The notes: generated by a model not told the origin, from the sequence alone. Positions 8,342 through 18,386 are shown, numbered from the stretch's first letter. The stretch: 63,936 nucleotides of DNA from Thiobacillus sp. (GCA_019459055.1 JAIBEI010000026.1:1-63936); one strand, 5' to 3'. Numbers and translations are program-made.

Positions 8342-8497
8342 ATGCGCCCCTTTCTGATCATCCTGGCCGCCCTGCCCGCTGCCGCCGCACCCACCCTGCA
8401 GCCTGGCCTGTATGACATTTCCGTGCGGATCGTGATGAAAGGCATGGGCGAATTCAGCCAGAAGCTGAGCGCGAAGCGGCTCGGCGCCTGCAAATAA
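8342..8497 (+). pseudogene. Internally deleted copy of the DUF3617 gene at 9336
   Basis: 51 codons: MRPFLIILAALPAAAA, then TLQPGLYDISV, jumping directly to MKGMGEFSQKLSAKRLGACK. The same start and end occur in the 143-residue protein at 9336-9767, so about 90 central codons are missing, in frame. The 5' untranslated segment is copied too (GCTGTGCAACACTTTG before both). A secreted 35-residue remnant could still be made, but it lacks the whole domain core. A duplication followed by deletion is the simplest reading. Confidence 0.8.
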
Positions 8498-8602
8498 ACA
8501 GATGTCCAGAATTTACATCGAACGAACGTTCAGCGGCTGGAATGCCGAAGCCGCGTTCCTTGTTGTCTCCGCGAACCTTGTCGGTTGATTCGATTGCCCG
8601 GA

Positions 8603-8887
8603 TTATTCCTGGCGTAGCTCACGGCTATGCCAAACACGGGTAATCAGGGCATCGCCCGTTGGCAGGATGTGATAGCGAAGGATGTAGGCGCTGCGGCCAA
8701 ACTGGGCAGGCCACTCCCTGAATTCGGCTCTTGGCGATCCGATGTGTGGATTGTCGGCAATCCTGTTCGCCGCCTCTTTGATAACCGCGGCCGCACGTTG
8801 CGCGGCAAGCGGACTGACTGGCGCAAGAAAGTCATACAGCCGCGCGATATCGTCGATGGCATCGGGATGCCAGATCAACGCGGGCAT
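8603..8887 (-). CDS. RelE/ParE-type toxin
   Basis: 94-residue type II toxin. The start chosen is ATG at 8887, giving MPALIWHPDAIDDIARLYDF, the standard ParE N-terminus; a longer in-frame reading extends into the antitoxin gene. Further ParE features are RIADNPHIGSPRAEFREW and a C-terminal YHILPTGDALITRVWHSRE. ParE toxins poison gyrase, RelE members cleave mRNA; which applies is not decided by sequence. It overlaps the 3' end of the antitoxin gene by 13 nt, the usual coupled arrangement. Confidence 0.85.
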   Translation of the reverse strand: MPALIWHPDAIDDIARLYDFLAPVSPLAAQRAAAVIKEAANRIADNPHIGSPRAEFREWPAQFGRSAYILRYHILPTGDALITRVWHSRELRQE

Positions 8888-9111
8888 TCGGTGCGATTTC
8901 CCGCCACCAGGTCGGCCAGCCATGCTTGTGCTTTCTCGTTCGATACCGCTGGCGTGCCAGCCAGATAAGAATCCAGCCGGGCACGGTCGATTTCAAGCGA
9001 CAGCGCATCGGCACACACAGCAGCCAGATAATCCTCAACCGTCATGCCTGCGCGATGCGCGGCTGCGATGACAGAGGCTTCGAGCGGGGCGGTCAGCGAG
9101 ACGGTAAGCAT
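8875..9111 (-). CDS. Antitoxin of the ParE-like toxin
   Basis: 78 residues beginning MLTVSLTAPLEASVIAAAHR, a predicted ribbon-helix-helix-like or short helical N-terminus, followed by an acidic toxin-binding C-terminal half. It precedes and overlaps the toxin gene, as expected for an antitoxin that autoregulates the pair. The upstream AT-rich stretch (TTTTATTTTAACC on the plus strand, 9138-9150) probably holds the promoter. Function is assigned mainly from position and size. Confidence 0.75.
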   Translation of the reverse strand: MLTVSLTAPLEASVIAAAHRAGMTVEDYLAAVCADALSLEIDRARLDSYLAGTPAVSNEKAQAWLADLVAGNRTECPR

Positions 9112-9335
9112 GGGAAAATCCTTGTCAAACGAGCTGATTTTATTTTAACCCAGGCAACGACAACAGGCAGTCCCGGCTTCGAATTGCGTCCGATGAACTC
9201 GGGGCCTGGCTGAAAACCCACGCGTACACGACGACACGACGACGCCATCAGCCGCCTGAGCCTTTTCACGGCGCCCGCTTTAATCCGGCCAGACGCTGTG
9301 CAACACTTTGACTTCTTACATTCCGGGAATTCCCC

Positions 9336-9767
9336 ATGCGCCCCTTTCTGACCGCTGCCCTGCTCATCCTGGCCGCCCTGCCCGCTGCCGCCGCACCCAC
9401 CCTGCAGCCTGGCCTGTATGACATTTCCGTGCAGGCCGTGATGAAAGGCATGCCGATGCAGATGCCGGCGATGAAGGTCCAGCAATGCCTCACCGATCAG
9501 GACATCGCCAACGGCAAAGCCTACGCCTCCAATAAAAACAAGGACTGCAAGATCAGCAAGCTCATTCAAAGCGGCAATCAGGTCAGCTACGATTTCAACT
9601 GCGCCATGGAAGGCGGCCAGCGCATGGTGGGGCACGCCAGCGGCACCACGCATGCCACCGGTTACGACATCCTGATGAGCGGGCGCTTCGTCCCGGCGAT
9701 GGAAGGCATGGGTGAATTCAGCCAGAAAATCCAAGCCAAGCGGCTTGGCGACTGCAAGCCGGGCTAA
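9336..9767 (+). CDS. DUF3617 family secreted protein
   Basis: 143 residues with a clear signal peptide (MRPFLTAALLILAALPAAAA), so periplasmic. The mature part fits DUF3617: LQPGLYDISVQAVMKG, then QQCLTDQDIANGK and NKDCKISKL, with Cys residues likely forming disulfides. DUF3617 proteins have no established function. A shortened duplicate lies at 8342 with a toxin-antitoxin pair in between. The yqaA-like gene starts 12 nt downstream, so the two may be co-transcribed. Confidence 0.8.
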   Translation: MRPFLTAALLILAALPAAAAPTLQPGLYDISVQAVMKGMPMQMPAMKVQQCLTDQDIANGKAYASNKNKDCKISKLIQSGNQVSYDFNCAMEGGQRMVGHASGTTHATGYDILMSGRFVPAMEGMGEFSQKIQAKRLGDCKPG

Positions 9768-9778
9768 CCGGTTCGGCA

Positions 9779-10183
9779 ATGGACTGGACGCTGTTCGGGT
9801 CGGCGCTGCTGTCGTCCACCCTGTTTCCGGGCGGCTCCGAAGCGCTGCTGCTGTACCGCCTGCACCAGGGCGCCGACCCGCTGGTGAGCGTGGCGGTTGC
9901 CACGGCCGGCAACGTGCTCGGCAGCCTGATCACCTACGGTATGGGACGGTTCGGACGGCGGGCGGTGGGGCGGCGCAGCGAGAAGGCCGAACTGCGCACT
10001 GCGCGCGCCGAGCGTTGGTTTGCCCGCTTTGGCCGCCCCGCCCTGCTGCTGGCCTGGCTGCCGGTGGTCGGCGACCCGCTTTGCCTGATGGCCGGGGTGC
10101 TGCGCGTCGGCGTGGGAAGTTTTCTGTTGCTGGTGACGCTGGGCAAGCTCGCGCGCTATGCCGCGCTGGCGTGGCTGATGTAA
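9779..10183 (+). CDS. YqaA-family (DedA superfamily) membrane protein
   Basis: 134 residues, mostly hydrophobic, with the family core TLFPGGSEALLLYRL near residue 14 and a GNVLGSLITYGMGRFG segment. Membrane segments lie near 10-30, 38-55, 85-105 and 112-132. DedA-superfamily members are implicated in lipid flipping and membrane homeostasis; YqaA itself is uncharacterised. It ends immediately against the stop of the convergent RND gene (10184), with no space for a terminator between them. Confidence 0.8.
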   Translation: MDWTLFGSALLSSTLFPGGSEALLLYRLHQGADPLVSVAVATAGNVLGSLITYGMGRFGRRAVGRRSEKAELRTARAERWFARFGRPALLLAWLPVVGDPLCLMAGVLRVGVGSFLLLVTLGKLARYAALAWLM

Positions 10184-13100
10184 TCAGACCTTACGCGTGC
10201 GCCAGCGCCTGAGCGCGGCTTCCATCCGCGCCATGCTCACATAGAAGGTGGGCGTGATGTAGAGCGTGAAGAACTGCGAGAACACCAGTCCGCCCACCAC
10301 CGCGATGCCGAGCGGGCGGCGCGCCTCGGCGCCGGCGCCGAAGCCAATTGCAATGGGGAGCGTGGCGAATATCGCGGCGAAGGTCGTCATCATGATGGGG
10401 CGCAGGCGCACCAGGCTGGCTTCGACGATGGCGTCCTCGGCGCTCATCCCCGCGCGCTGCCGGGTCAGGGCGAAGTCGATCATCATGATGCCGTTCTTCT
10501 TCACCAGCCCCACCAGCAGGATGATGCCGACGAAGCTGAAGATATTGAGCTCCTCGCCCAGCAGCAGCAGCACCAGCAGCGCACCGAAGCCCGCCAGCGG
10601 CAAGGCGGTGAGGATGGTGAGCGGATGGCCGAGGTGTTCGTACAGCACCGCCAGCACCATGTAGATGATGACGACGGTGAACAGCAGCAACAGCGGCAGC
10701 GTGACGGTCGACTCCTGGAATTTTTGCGCCGCGCCGGTGAGTTCGGCGCTGACGTCGGCCGGCAGCGTCTCGTTGGCGGCGGCCAGCGCGGCATCGAGTG
10801 CGGCGTTGAGCGATGCGCCGGGCGCCAGGTTGAACGACAGCGTGACCGCCGGTTGCTGGCCGTAGTGATACACCGCGACCGGGCCCACGCCGGCCTCGAT
10901 CTTCGCCACCGCGTCGAGACGGGTCAGCGCGCCCGATGCTGTGCGCAACGGCAGCTGCCCGAGGATAGACGGATTCAACTGCGCTTCGGGCAGGATCTTC
11001 AGGCTGACCGTGTACTGGTCGTCGACGCCGTTGATCTCGCTGATGCGGCGTCCGCCGAGCGCGTCGTACAGGGTTTGCTGCACCTGCTGGGCGCTGATGC
11101 CGAGCCGAGCCGCCTGCACCGGATCGAGGACCACGCGCAGCTCGGGGTTACGCAGCTCCAGGTTGCTGTCGACGTCGATCAGCAGCGGCACCTCGTCGAG
11201 GCGTTTCTCGACCGCGGCCGCGGCAACTTTCAGCGCCTCGAAATCGCTCGATTTCAGGGTCAGCTGGTAGTCGCTGCTGGCAATCAGCGAGCCGACGTTG
11301 ATCGATGCCGGATTCTGCAGCGTGACGTTGACGCCGCTCACCTTGCGCGTCGCCGCGCGCAGCTCGTCGATCACTTCGTCAGCGCCCATTCGGGTGTCGC
11401 GCGGCGCCAGACGGATCACCAGCCGGCCGACGTTTGACCCGGTGATGCCGCCCCCGGCCTGCCCGGCGGAGGACATCAGGCCTTCGACTGCAGGATGGTT
11501 CTGCACGATGTCGGCGATGCGCTGCTGGCGGGTGGCGAGTTCCTCGAACGGGATGCCTTCCGGGTACTGGATGCTGGCGAAAATCATCCCGGAATCGACG
11601 CGCGGGATGAAGCCCTGCTTGACCTGCCCGGCGAGCCACAGCATGCCGCCCAGCACCGCCGCCGACAGCAGCAGCATGGCGCCGCGATGGCGCATGCTGG
11701 CGCGCAGGGTATCGCCGTAGAAATCGCGGAAGCGGGTGTACCCCGCCTCGAAGCCGCGCGACAGCGGGTTGTTCAGCGGTTCGTGCGACAGCCCGCGCGC
11801 GCACAGCATCGGCGTGAGGGTCAGCGCCACCACGCCGGACAGCAGCACGGCAACGCCGATGCTGACGGCAAATTCCTGGAACAGGCGCCCGATCATCCCG
11901 CCCAGGAACAGGATCGGCAGGAACACCGCCGCCAGCGACACCGTCATCGACACCACGGTGAAGCCGATTTCCTGCGCGCCGTCGAGCGCGGCCTGATAGC
12001 GCGACTTGCCCATGTCCAGGTGGCGCGTGATGTTCTCGATCACCACCACCGCGTCGTCCACCACGAAGCCGATCGCCAGGATGATCGCGATCAGCGACAG
12101 GTTGTTGAGGCTGTAGCCGGCCAGGTGCATGAAGGCGAAGGTGCCCAAGAGCGTGCTCGGCAGCACCAGCGCGGCGATCAGCGTGGCGCGCAGGTTGTGC
12201 AGGAAGGCAAAGATGACCAGGATCACCAGGATCAGGGCCAGCGCGAGCGTGAAATTGACTTCGTGCATCGAATCCTTGACGAACAGCGAGCGGTCGAAAT
12301 GGACCTGCAGGTTCACGCCATCGGGCAGGTCGGCCTCGATCTGCGGCAGCATCGAACGGATGCGCTCGGCCACCTCGACCGTATTGGCGCCCGGCTGGCG
12401 CTGCACTGCCAGCACGATGGCGCGGGTGCCGTTGTACCAGGTGCGCGTCTTGTCGTTTTCGACGCTGTCTTCGGCGCGCCCGAGGTCCTTCACCCGCAGC
12501 GCCACGCCATCCTTGTAGGCCACGATGATGTCGCCGAAATCGGCCGCGTTGGCAAGCGTCACCGGCGCCTTCACCGTATAGGCGCGGCTGGCGCCGTCGA
12601 GCGTGCCCGACGGCAGGTTGGCATTGGCCGTCTGCACCGCCTGGATGACGTCGGCAAAGCTCAGCCCGCGCTGCTGCAGCTTGGCCGGGTCGAGATACAG
12701 CCGCAAAGCATATTTCTGCGAGCCGAACACCATCACCTGTGCCACGCCGGAGAGCCCGGACAGGCGCTGCGCCACCCGCGCGTCGGCAATCGCATCGAGC
12801 TGGGTCAGCGGCAGGCGTTCGGCCGACAGCGCCAGATACAGGATGGGCGAATCGGCGGGGTTGATCTTGCGCAGCTGGGGCGGGTCCATGCCGGCGGGCA
12901 GATTGCGCGCCGCCTGCGCCATCGCGGTCTGCACGTCCTGCGCGGCGGCGTCGATGTCGCGCGCGAGCTCGAACTGCAGCGTGATGCTGGTCGATCCCTG
13001 GCTCGACTGCGAACTCATCGACTCGATCCCCGGCACTGTCGACAGCTGGCGCTCCAGCGGCATCGCCACCGTGTTGGCCATGGTCTCGGGGTTGGCGCCC

Positions 13101-13255
13101 GGCAGGCTGGCGCTGATGCGCAGGGTCGGAAAATCGACCTGCGGCAGATCGTTGACCGGCAACTGCTTGTAGGCCAGCGCGCCGAACAGCACCATCGCCA
13201 GCACCAGCATCAGCGTGGCGACCGGGCGTTCGATAAAGATGCGCGACAGGTTCAT
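10184..13255 (-). CDS. RND-family multidrug efflux permease (HAE1 type)
   Basis: 1023-residue inner-membrane proton-driven exporter. It has the N-terminal helix MNLSRIFIERPVATLMLVLA, two large periplasmic loops and twelve predicted helices. TM4 has the charged pair in GFVVDDAVVVIENI that relays protons, and the second half repeats the pattern (LVGLVKKNGIMMIDFAL). It is closest in feel to the MdtB/MdtC/MuxB branch. It is last in the operon tolC-like, adaptor, permease, all on the minus strand. The family exports drugs, dyes or detergents; the substrate cannot be read from sequence. Confidence 0.93.
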   Translation of the reverse strand: MNLSRIFIERPVATLMLVLAMVLFGALAYKQLPVNDLPQVDFPTLRISASLPGANPETMANTVAMPLERQLSTVPGIESMSSQSSQGSTSITLQFELARDIDAAAQDVQTAMAQAARNLPAGMDPPQLRKINPADSPILYLALSAERLPLTQLDAIADARVAQRLSGLSGVAQVMVFGSQKYALRLYLDPAKLQQRGLSFADVIQAVQTANANLPSGTLDGASRAYTVKAPVTLANAADFGDIIVAYKDGVALRVKDLGRAEDSVENDKTRTWYNGTRAIVLAVQRQPGANTVEVAERIRSMLPQIEADLPDGVNLQVHFDRSLFVKDSMHEVNFTLALALILVILVIFAFLHNLRATLIAALVLPSTLLGTFAFMHLAGYSLNNLSLIAIILAIGFVVDDAVVVIENITRHLDMGKSRYQAALDGAQEIGFTVVSMTVSLAAVFLPILFLGGMIGRLFQEFAVSIGVAVLLSGVVALTLTPMLCARGLSHEPLNNPLSRGFEAGYTRFRDFYGDTLRASMRHRGAMLLLSAAVLGGMLWLAGQVKQGFIPRVDSGMIFASIQYPEGIPFEELATRQQRIADIVQNHPAVEGLMSSAGQAGGGITGSNVGRLVIRLAPRDTRMGADEVIDELRAATRKVSGVNVTLQNPASINVGSLIASSDYQLTLKSSDFEALKVAAAAVEKRLDEVPLLIDVDSNLELRNPELRVVLDPVQAARLGISAQQVQQTLYDALGGRRISEINGVDDQYTVSLKILPEAQLNPSILGQLPLRTASGALTRLDAVAKIEAGVGPVAVYHYGQQPAVTLSFNLAPGASLNAALDAALAAANETLPADVSAELTGAAQKFQESTVTLPLLLLFTVVIIYMVLAVLYEHLGHPLTILTALPLAGFGALLVLLLLGEELNIFSFVGIILLVGLVKKNGIMMIDFALTRQRAGMSAEDAIVEASLVRLRPIMMTTFAAIFATLPIAIGFGAGAEARRPLGIAVVGGLVFSQFFTLYITPTFYVSMARMEAALRRWRTRKV

Positions 13256-13274
13256 GAGAAAGAGAAGAATTGAT

Positions 13275-13396
13275 CCGCGAAGGGTGCGAAGGGACGCGAA
13301 GAAAACACCCGCTCACCCAAACGCTGAATACACAGGCGCACAACGGCGGGCGCGATCCCGTCGTTTCTGCTTCGCGCTCCTTCGCGTCCTACGCGG
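13275..13396. repeat. Palindromic intergenic element (REP-like)
   Basis: Two imperfect 27-28-bp arms (13275-13301 and 13369-13396, built from GAAGGGACGCGAAG and CTTCGCGTCC blocks) face each other across about 67 bp, between the adaptor and permease genes. The transcript would form a long hairpin that may stabilise or separate the mRNA segments. Similar CTTCGCG-type repeats are common between genes in environmental proteobacteria. Confidence 0.6.
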
Positions 13397-13412
13397 ACAG
13401 GCTTTACCCGTT

Positions 13413-14540
13413 TCATGATTTTTCTTCGAGCGTGACCTTGCCGCCCGCCTTCAGGCGTTTGGGAATTTCGATCAGCACGGCTTCGTCCGCCTGCAGCTCG
13501 CCCTCGATCACCTGCTGGCCATCGAGGCTGTGCGTCGCGCGCACCGGCTGCACCACGGCGCGGCCGTCGCGCACCACATAGACATAGGTGCCGTCCTGTC
13601 CGTGCTGCAGCGCCGCCTCGGGCAACACCTTGACGTTGGTCAGGCTGTCCAGCAACAGCCGCAGCCGCACCCCCTGGCCGGGCAGCAGGTTCGTCGCCGA
13701 TGCGGCAAGCCGGACCTTCAGCGGCACCGCGCCGGTGGCGGGATCGAGCTGGGTGTCGACGAACACCAGTTCGCCGCGCGCGGCGGACGCCGGCTGGCCT
13801 GCCGCACCGAGCGGCTCCGGGTACACCTCGGCCATCACCTTGCCTGCCGCGCGCGCCGCGGCAACCTGCGGCCAGTCGGCCTCGGTCAGACCGGCGCGCA
13901 CGTCGAGCGCACCCGGCGCAACGATCGTGGTGAGCGGCTCGCCGCCGGCCTGCACCAGGCTGCCCTGACGGATCGCGATGCGCCCGACGCGTCCGGCAAT
14001 CGGCGATCGAATCTGCGTGTACTGGGCATCCAGCCGCGCAGACTCCAGCTCGGCACTGGCGGTGCCGGCGCGCGCACGCGCGGACTCCAGCGCCACCCGG
14101 GCGTCGTCGAATTCCTGCTGGCTGATGTAGCCCAATTGCATCAGGGGAGCCAAGCGCTCGAGTTTCTTCGCCGCCTCCGTGGTTTCGGCGCGCGCGCCGG
14201 CCAGCGCCGCCTGGCTTTGTGCGATGCGTGCCTGCGCCGGCCGCGCGTCGAGCGTGAACAGCGCCTCGCCCGCCCGCACCTGGGCGCCTTCCTCCACATG
14301 CTGCCGCAGCACCGTGCCGCCGGTCTGGGCGATGATGGCCACCTGCTGCGCCGCTTCCAGCGTGCCGGGCAGATCGATCACGCGCGGAAAGTCGCGCACC
14401 GCCACCGGCACGGTCTTCACCGCAATCGCCCGGTCGCCGCCGCCTTCCTTGTCGTCACCGGTTTCCGCGAACTGGGTGCGGTACACCACACCGGCAATCA
14501 GCGCCAGCACGATGACGATGACAAGCATGCGAGCTTTCAT
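13413..14540 (-). CDS. RND efflux periplasmic adaptor (membrane fusion protein)
   Basis: 375 residues with an uncleaved or lipoprotein-free N-terminal hydrophobic anchor (MLVIVIVLALIAGVVY). The barrel-sandwich half motifs (VAIIAQTGGTVLRQHVEEGAQVRAGE and the partner IRSPIAGRVGRI) flank an alpha-hairpin rich in Ala/Glu/Arg (about 95-160), followed by the beta-barrel and membrane-proximal domains. It bridges the RND permease to the outer-membrane channel. The start overlaps the stop of the TolC-like gene by 4 nt (ATGA). Confidence 0.92.
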   Translation of the reverse strand: MKARMLVIVIVLALIAGVVYRTQFAETGDDKEGGGDRAIAVKTVPVAVRDFPRVIDLPGTLEAAQQVAIIAQTGGTVLRQHVEEGAQVRAGEALFTLDARPAQARIAQSQAALAGARAETTEAAKKLERLAPLMQLGYISQQEFDDARVALESARARAGTASAELESARLDAQYTQIRSPIAGRVGRIAIRQGSLVQAGGEPLTTIVAPGALDVRAGLTEADWPQVAAARAAGKVMAEVYPEPLGAAGQPASAARGELVFVDTQLDPATGAVPLKVRLAASATNLLPGQGVRLRLLLDSLTNVKVLPEAALQHGQDGTYVYVVRDGRAVVQPVRATHSLDGQQVIEGELQADEAVLIEIPKRLKAGGKVTLEEKS

Positions 14541-15931
14541 GGGGTTCTCTCGGAGGGAATGGCGGGCAAGCGGCCCAGCGCATGGTTCAGACGGGAAAAT
14601 GCGGCCAGCCAGTCGCTGTCGGCCTGCGCCCGCGCCTGCCGCGCGCGCGCCAGGTCTGCCTGTGCGGTCAGGAGTTCAAGCAGGCTGCCGACGCCGGCGC
14701 GATAGCGCGCCTCGGCGGCCTGCGCCGATTCGCGGGCGCTGTCGAACTGCACCACTACGCCCTCGCGCCGATCCTGCGCGTGGCGCACGTCGTGATAGGC
14801 CGCGGTCACCGTCAGCGCCACCTGGCTGCGCTGCGACTCGGCCTCGGCCTGCAGGCGCTCGGCATCGCGTTCGGCGGCGCGCGCCAGCGCCGCCAGCCTT
14901 CCGCCGTCGAACAGCGGCACCGACACGCTCACGCCGACGCTGTAGGTTGTCGACGGCGACCGTTCATCTTCCAGAAAGAAGGTGCGCCCGGTATTGGCGG
15001 CCAGCGACAGGCTCGGCCAGCGCGCCGCCTGCGCGCGCTCGGCCTCGGCGCGCGCGCTCGCTGCGGCGGCGTGCAGGGCGCGCAGATCGGGGCGCTGCTG
15101 TTCGGCCTCGGCCAGCAGTTCGGCCAGCAGAGTCGTGGCGTCCAGCGCAGGCGGCGGCGTGGTTTCCCAGTCGAGCAGAAGCGGGCGCGTCTGTTCGATG
15201 CCAGCCGCCTGTTTCAGCGTGGCCTCGGCCTTGGCGATGTCCCGCTCCGCCAACTGGCGCGCAAGCGTCGCTTCGCTCAAGGCAGCGCGTGCCCGCAGCT
15301 GGTCGGCACGCGCCGCCAGCCCGCCACGCAGGCGCATCTCGACGGCGTCGAAACTGGCCCGCAGCGCGGCTTCCTGCTCTGCCTGCGCCGCCAACTGGGC
15401 GCGCGCGGCGAGCAATGAAAAATAAGCGGCCTCCACTTCGGCGACCGTGTCCTGCAGCGCGCGGTTGTTGTTCAGCAGCGCAGCGATCAGCTGGTAGCGC
15501 TGGGCGTCGATACTGGCTGCGCGCGCGCCGAAGTCGTAGAGCACATAGGCGAGGCCGAGACTGGGCCCATAGCGATGCAGCGTCGGCACCGACGCACCGG
15601 AACTCGACAGCGCGCGGCTTTGGGTGAAATTGAACTGGCCGGTGAGGGTGGGCCAGTTGGCTGCTGTGGCGGCATCCAACCGCGCCGCCTCGGCCTGGAT
15701 GCCGAGCCAGACCGCTCGCGAATCGGGCCGCTCGCGCAGCGCGTGCTCGGTGAGTGCGGCCAGGCTGTCAAAGCGAACGGCGTCGGTTTTCGCAGCCGGC
15801 GTCTGCGCTTGAACAGGCAGCGCATCGGGCCGTGACCAGAAGTCGCCGGGGCGCGGCGGCAGGTCGAGCGTAGCCGCGTGGCAGGAGACCGACCACGTGG
15901 CGAGCAGGAGGATGGGCAGGCGTAGTTTCAA
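14537..15931 (-). CDS. TolC-family outer membrane efflux protein
   Basis: 464 residues, with a signal peptide MKLRLPILLLATWSVSCHA ending in a Cys-containing stretch (possible lipoprotein site, not a clean lipobox). Two repeats of the outer-membrane efflux protein domain follow, each with long heptad helices (for example RADQLRARAALSEATLARQL) and strand segments such as YSVGVSVSVPLFDGGRLAAL. It forms the trimeric exit channel for the adaptor and permease encoded next. First gene of the operon; promoter expected in the 96 bp before it. Confidence 0.9.
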   Translation of the reverse strand: MKLRLPILLLATWSVSCHAATLDLPPRPGDFWSRPDALPVQAQTPAAKTDAVRFDSLAALTEHALRERPDSRAVWLGIQAEAARLDAATAANWPTLTGQFNFTQSRALSSSGASVPTLHRYGPSLGLAYVLYDFGARAASIDAQRYQLIAALLNNNRALQDTVAEVEAAYFSLLAARAQLAAQAEQEAALRASFDAVEMRLRGGLAARADQLRARAALSEATLARQLAERDIAKAEATLKQAAGIEQTRPLLLDWETTPPPALDATTLLAELLAEAEQQRPDLRALHAAAASARAEAERAQAARWPSLSLAANTGRTFFLEDERSPSTTYSVGVSVSVPLFDGGRLAALARAAERDAERLQAEAESQRSQVALTVTAAYHDVRHAQDRREGVVVQFDSARESAQAAEARYRAGVGSLLELLTAQADLARARQARAQADSDWLAAFSRLNHALGRLPAIPSERTP

Positions 15932-16027
15932 GATGCCTGGATTCTAAACGACTCCCAAGCGGACCCCACGCCGGGCGCACAAGTTCATCCGGCCTGGCCG
16001 TCCTTCCGATTGACGGGGCGGGGCGAC

Positions 16028-18289
16028 CTACTGCTGGCGCAAGGCTTGGGCGGCCGCCACCATGTTTTGCAGGGCCGCCTCGGTTTCCGGCCAGCCGCGC
16101 GTTTTCAGGCCGCAGTCCGGATTGACCCAGAGATTGCGCGGCGGGATGACCTGCGCGGCCTTTTCCAGCAGCCGCCGCATGTCTTCCGCCGACGGCACCC
16201 GCGGGCTGTGGATATCGTAGACGCCGGGGCCGATTTCGTTGGGATAGTTGAAGTCGCCGAAGCCGCGCAGCAGCTCCATGTCCGAGCGGCTGGTCTCGAT
16301 GGTGATGACGTCGGCGTCCATCGCCGCGATGGCGGGCAGGATGTCGTTGAATTCCGAATAGCACATGTGGGTGTGGATCTGCGTCGCGTCCGCCACCCCC
16401 GATGCGCTGATGCGGAAGGCGCGGCTCGCCCAGTCGAGATAGGCCGGCCAGTCCGCGCGCCGGAGCGGCAGGCCTTCGCGGTAGGCCGGTTCGTCGATCT
16501 GGATGATGCCGATGCCGGCGCCCTCGAGGTCGTCCACTTCGTCGCGGATCGCCAGCGCGATCTGCAGCGCGGTGGTGGCGCGCGGCTGGTCGTCGCGCAC
16601 GAAGGACCATTGCAGGATCGTCACCGGGCCGGTGAGCATGCCCTTCATCGGCCGCGCGGTGAGCGATTGCGCGTAGGTCGTCCAGCCCACCGTCATCGGG
16701 CCGGGGCGCGACACGTCGCCATAAATGATCGGCGGCTTGACGCAGCGGCTGCCGTAGCTCTGCACCCAGCCGTTTTGCGAAAACGCAAAGCCGGCCAGCT
16801 GTTCGCCGAAGTATTCGACCATGTCGTTGCGCTCGGCTTCGCCATGCACCAGCACGTCGAGCCCCAGGGCCTCCTGGTTTGCGACCGCGTGGGCGATCTC
16901 GCGCCGCATCGCGGCGGTGTAGTCGGCCGCGTCAAGGCCGCCTTTCTTGAAGCGCGCGCGGGCGCTGCGGATCTCGGGCGTCTGCGGAAAAGAACCGATG
17001 GTGGTGGTGGGAAACGCCGGCAGCTTGAAGCGCGCGTGCTGCGCGCGCTGGCGGACGGCGAAAGCGCTGCCGCGGGCGTCGTGGCTCGCCGTCAGCGCGG
17101 CGAGCCGCGCGGTGACGGCGGCATCGTGCACCCGCTTCGACGCGCGGCGCGCGGCCAGCGCGGCGGCATTGCCGGCCAGCTTTGCGGCGACCGCCTGACG
17201 GCCGCCGTTGAATGCGGTCTTGAGCGTGGCCAGTTCATCCAGCTTCTCATCGGCGAACGCCAGCCAGCTGCGGATTTCGGGATCAAGCGCGGTCTCGGCG
17301 GCAAGGCTTGCCGGCACGTGCGCGAGCGAGCACGACGGCGCCAGCCACAGGCGGTTGCCGAGGCGTTGATGCAGGCCGTCGAAACGCCCGAGCACGGCGG
17401 CCAGATCGGTCTTCCAGATGTTGCGGCCGTCGATCACGCCCGCCGACAGGATTTTGGTGGCGGACAGCCAGTCGACCACCTGCGCCAGTTCGTCGCCGCC
17501 GCGCACGCAATCGACGTGCACGCCGGCCACCGGCAGCTTCAGCGCCATCAGCAGGTTCTCGCGCAGCGGGCCGAAATAGCTGGCGAGCAGCAGCTTGACC
17601 CCGGCCGCGTTCAGATGATGGTAGGCGCGCTCGAACGCCGTCCGCCAGTCCGCCGGCAGGTCGAGGGCGAGAACCGGCTCATCGATCTGCACCCATTCCA
17701 GCCCCTGCGCCTTCAGCCGCGCCAGAATCCGGCCATACACCGGCAACAGGCGGTCGAGCAGGTCGAGGCGGTTGAAGCCGGCCGTCTTTTCCTTGGCCAG
17801 ATGCAAAAACGTGAGCGGGCCGATCAGCACCGGCTTCGGATTGAACCCCGCGGTCTGCGCTTCGGCGACCTCGTCGAACAGCCATTCCGCGCCCAGCGAA
17901 AACTGCGTATCGGGTTTGAGTTCGGGGACGAGGTAATGGTAGTTGGTGTCGAACCACTTGGTCATTTCCATCGCATGGCAGGCATCATTGCCACGCGCCA
18001 GCTGGAAGTATTCCGGCAGGCTGATCTTCTCGCCGAAGCCGAAGCGCGCGGGCGCGCAGCCCAGCAGCGCGACCTGGTTCAGCATCGGGTCGTACAACGC
18101 GAAATCGCCCACGCTGACAAAATCCAGCCCGGCTTCATGCTGGCGCCGCCAGTTGGCCTGGCGGATGCCGCTTGCCACCGCCCGCAACGTCGCCTCGTCG
18201 ATTTCGCCGCGCCAGAAGGCTTCCTGGGCGAATTTCAGTTCGCGGTTCGGGCCGATGCGCGGAACGCCCAGTACGTGTGTCAGTGCCAT
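16028..18289 (-). CDS. metE: Cobalamin-independent methionine synthase MetE
   Basis: 753 residues when started at ATG 18289 ([20 protein letters not shown]), preceded by GGGAGCC; an upstream in-frame ATG is not needed. It transfers methyl from 5-methyltetrahydropteroyltri-L-glutamate to homocysteine in the cytoplasm. Zinc ligands are visible in [10 protein letters not shown] (His-x-Cys) and PDCGLKTR near the C-terminus, with [19 protein letters not shown] between. Length matches the family. It is transcribed divergently from metR across 83 bp, the classical MetR-controlled arrangement. Confidence 0.96.
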   Translation of the reverse strand: MALTHVLGVPRIGPNRELKFAQEAFWRGEIDEATLRAVASGIRQANWRRQHEAGLDFVSVGDFALYDPMLNQVALLGCAPARFGFGEKISLPEYFQLARGNDACHAMEMTKWFDTNYHYLVPELKPDTQFSLGAEWLFDEVAEAQTAGFNPKPVLIGPLTFLHLAKEKTAGFNRLDLLDRLLPVYGRILARLKAQGLEWVQIDEPVLALDLPADWRTAFERAYHHLNAAGVKLLLASYFGPLRENLLMALKLPVAGVHVDCVRGGDELAQVVDWLSATKILSAGVIDGRNIWKTDLAAVLGRFDGLHQRLGNRLWLAPSCSLAHVPASLAAETALDPEIRSWLAFADEKLDELATLKTAFNGGRQAVAAKLAGNAAALAARRASKRVHDAAVTARLAALTASHDARGSAFAVRQRAQHARFKLPAFPTTTIGSFPQTPEIRSARARFKKGGLDAADYTAAMRREIAHAVANQEALGLDVLVHGEAERNDMVEYFGEQLAGFAFSQNGWVQSYGSRCVKPPIIYGDVSRPGPMTVGWTTYAQSLTARPMKGMLTGPVTILQWSFVRDDQPRATTALQIALAIRDEVDDLEGAGIGIIQIDEPAYREGLPLRRADWPAYLDWASRAFRISASGVADATQIHTHMCYSEFNDILPAIAAMDADVITIETSRSDMELLRGFGDFNYPNEIGPGVYDIHSPRVPSAEDMRRLLEKAAQVIPPRNLWVNPDCGLKTRGWPETEAALQNMVAAAQALRQQ

Positions 18290-18351
18290 GTGTGGCTCCC
18301 ATTGAATGAACGATGGACGCCATGATGCCGACCCGCGTAACATGAAACAAA

Positions 18352-18386
18352 CGAATAGTTCTCATCCATTACATGAACAGTACTCA
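18352..18386. promoter_or_regulatory. Candidate MetR binding sites
   Basis: Two similar 13-mers, CGAATAGTTCTCA (18352-18364) and TGAACAGTACTCA (18374-18386), lie 9 bp apart between metE and metR, the second overlapping the metR start codon. They resemble the enterobacterial MetR box TGAAnnnnnTTCA only partly (second half CTCA). Tandem placement in the divergent promoter supports the reading. Confidence 0.35.

Noticed and set aside
16010-18325. 771-codon plus-strand frame opposite metE
   Set aside because: Full antisense of a certain metE gene; the translation has no domain.
18301-18372. SAM or cobalamin riboswitch before metE
   Set aside because: The metE leader is only 83 bp long, shared with metR, and shows LysR-type dyads instead of riboswitch pairing.
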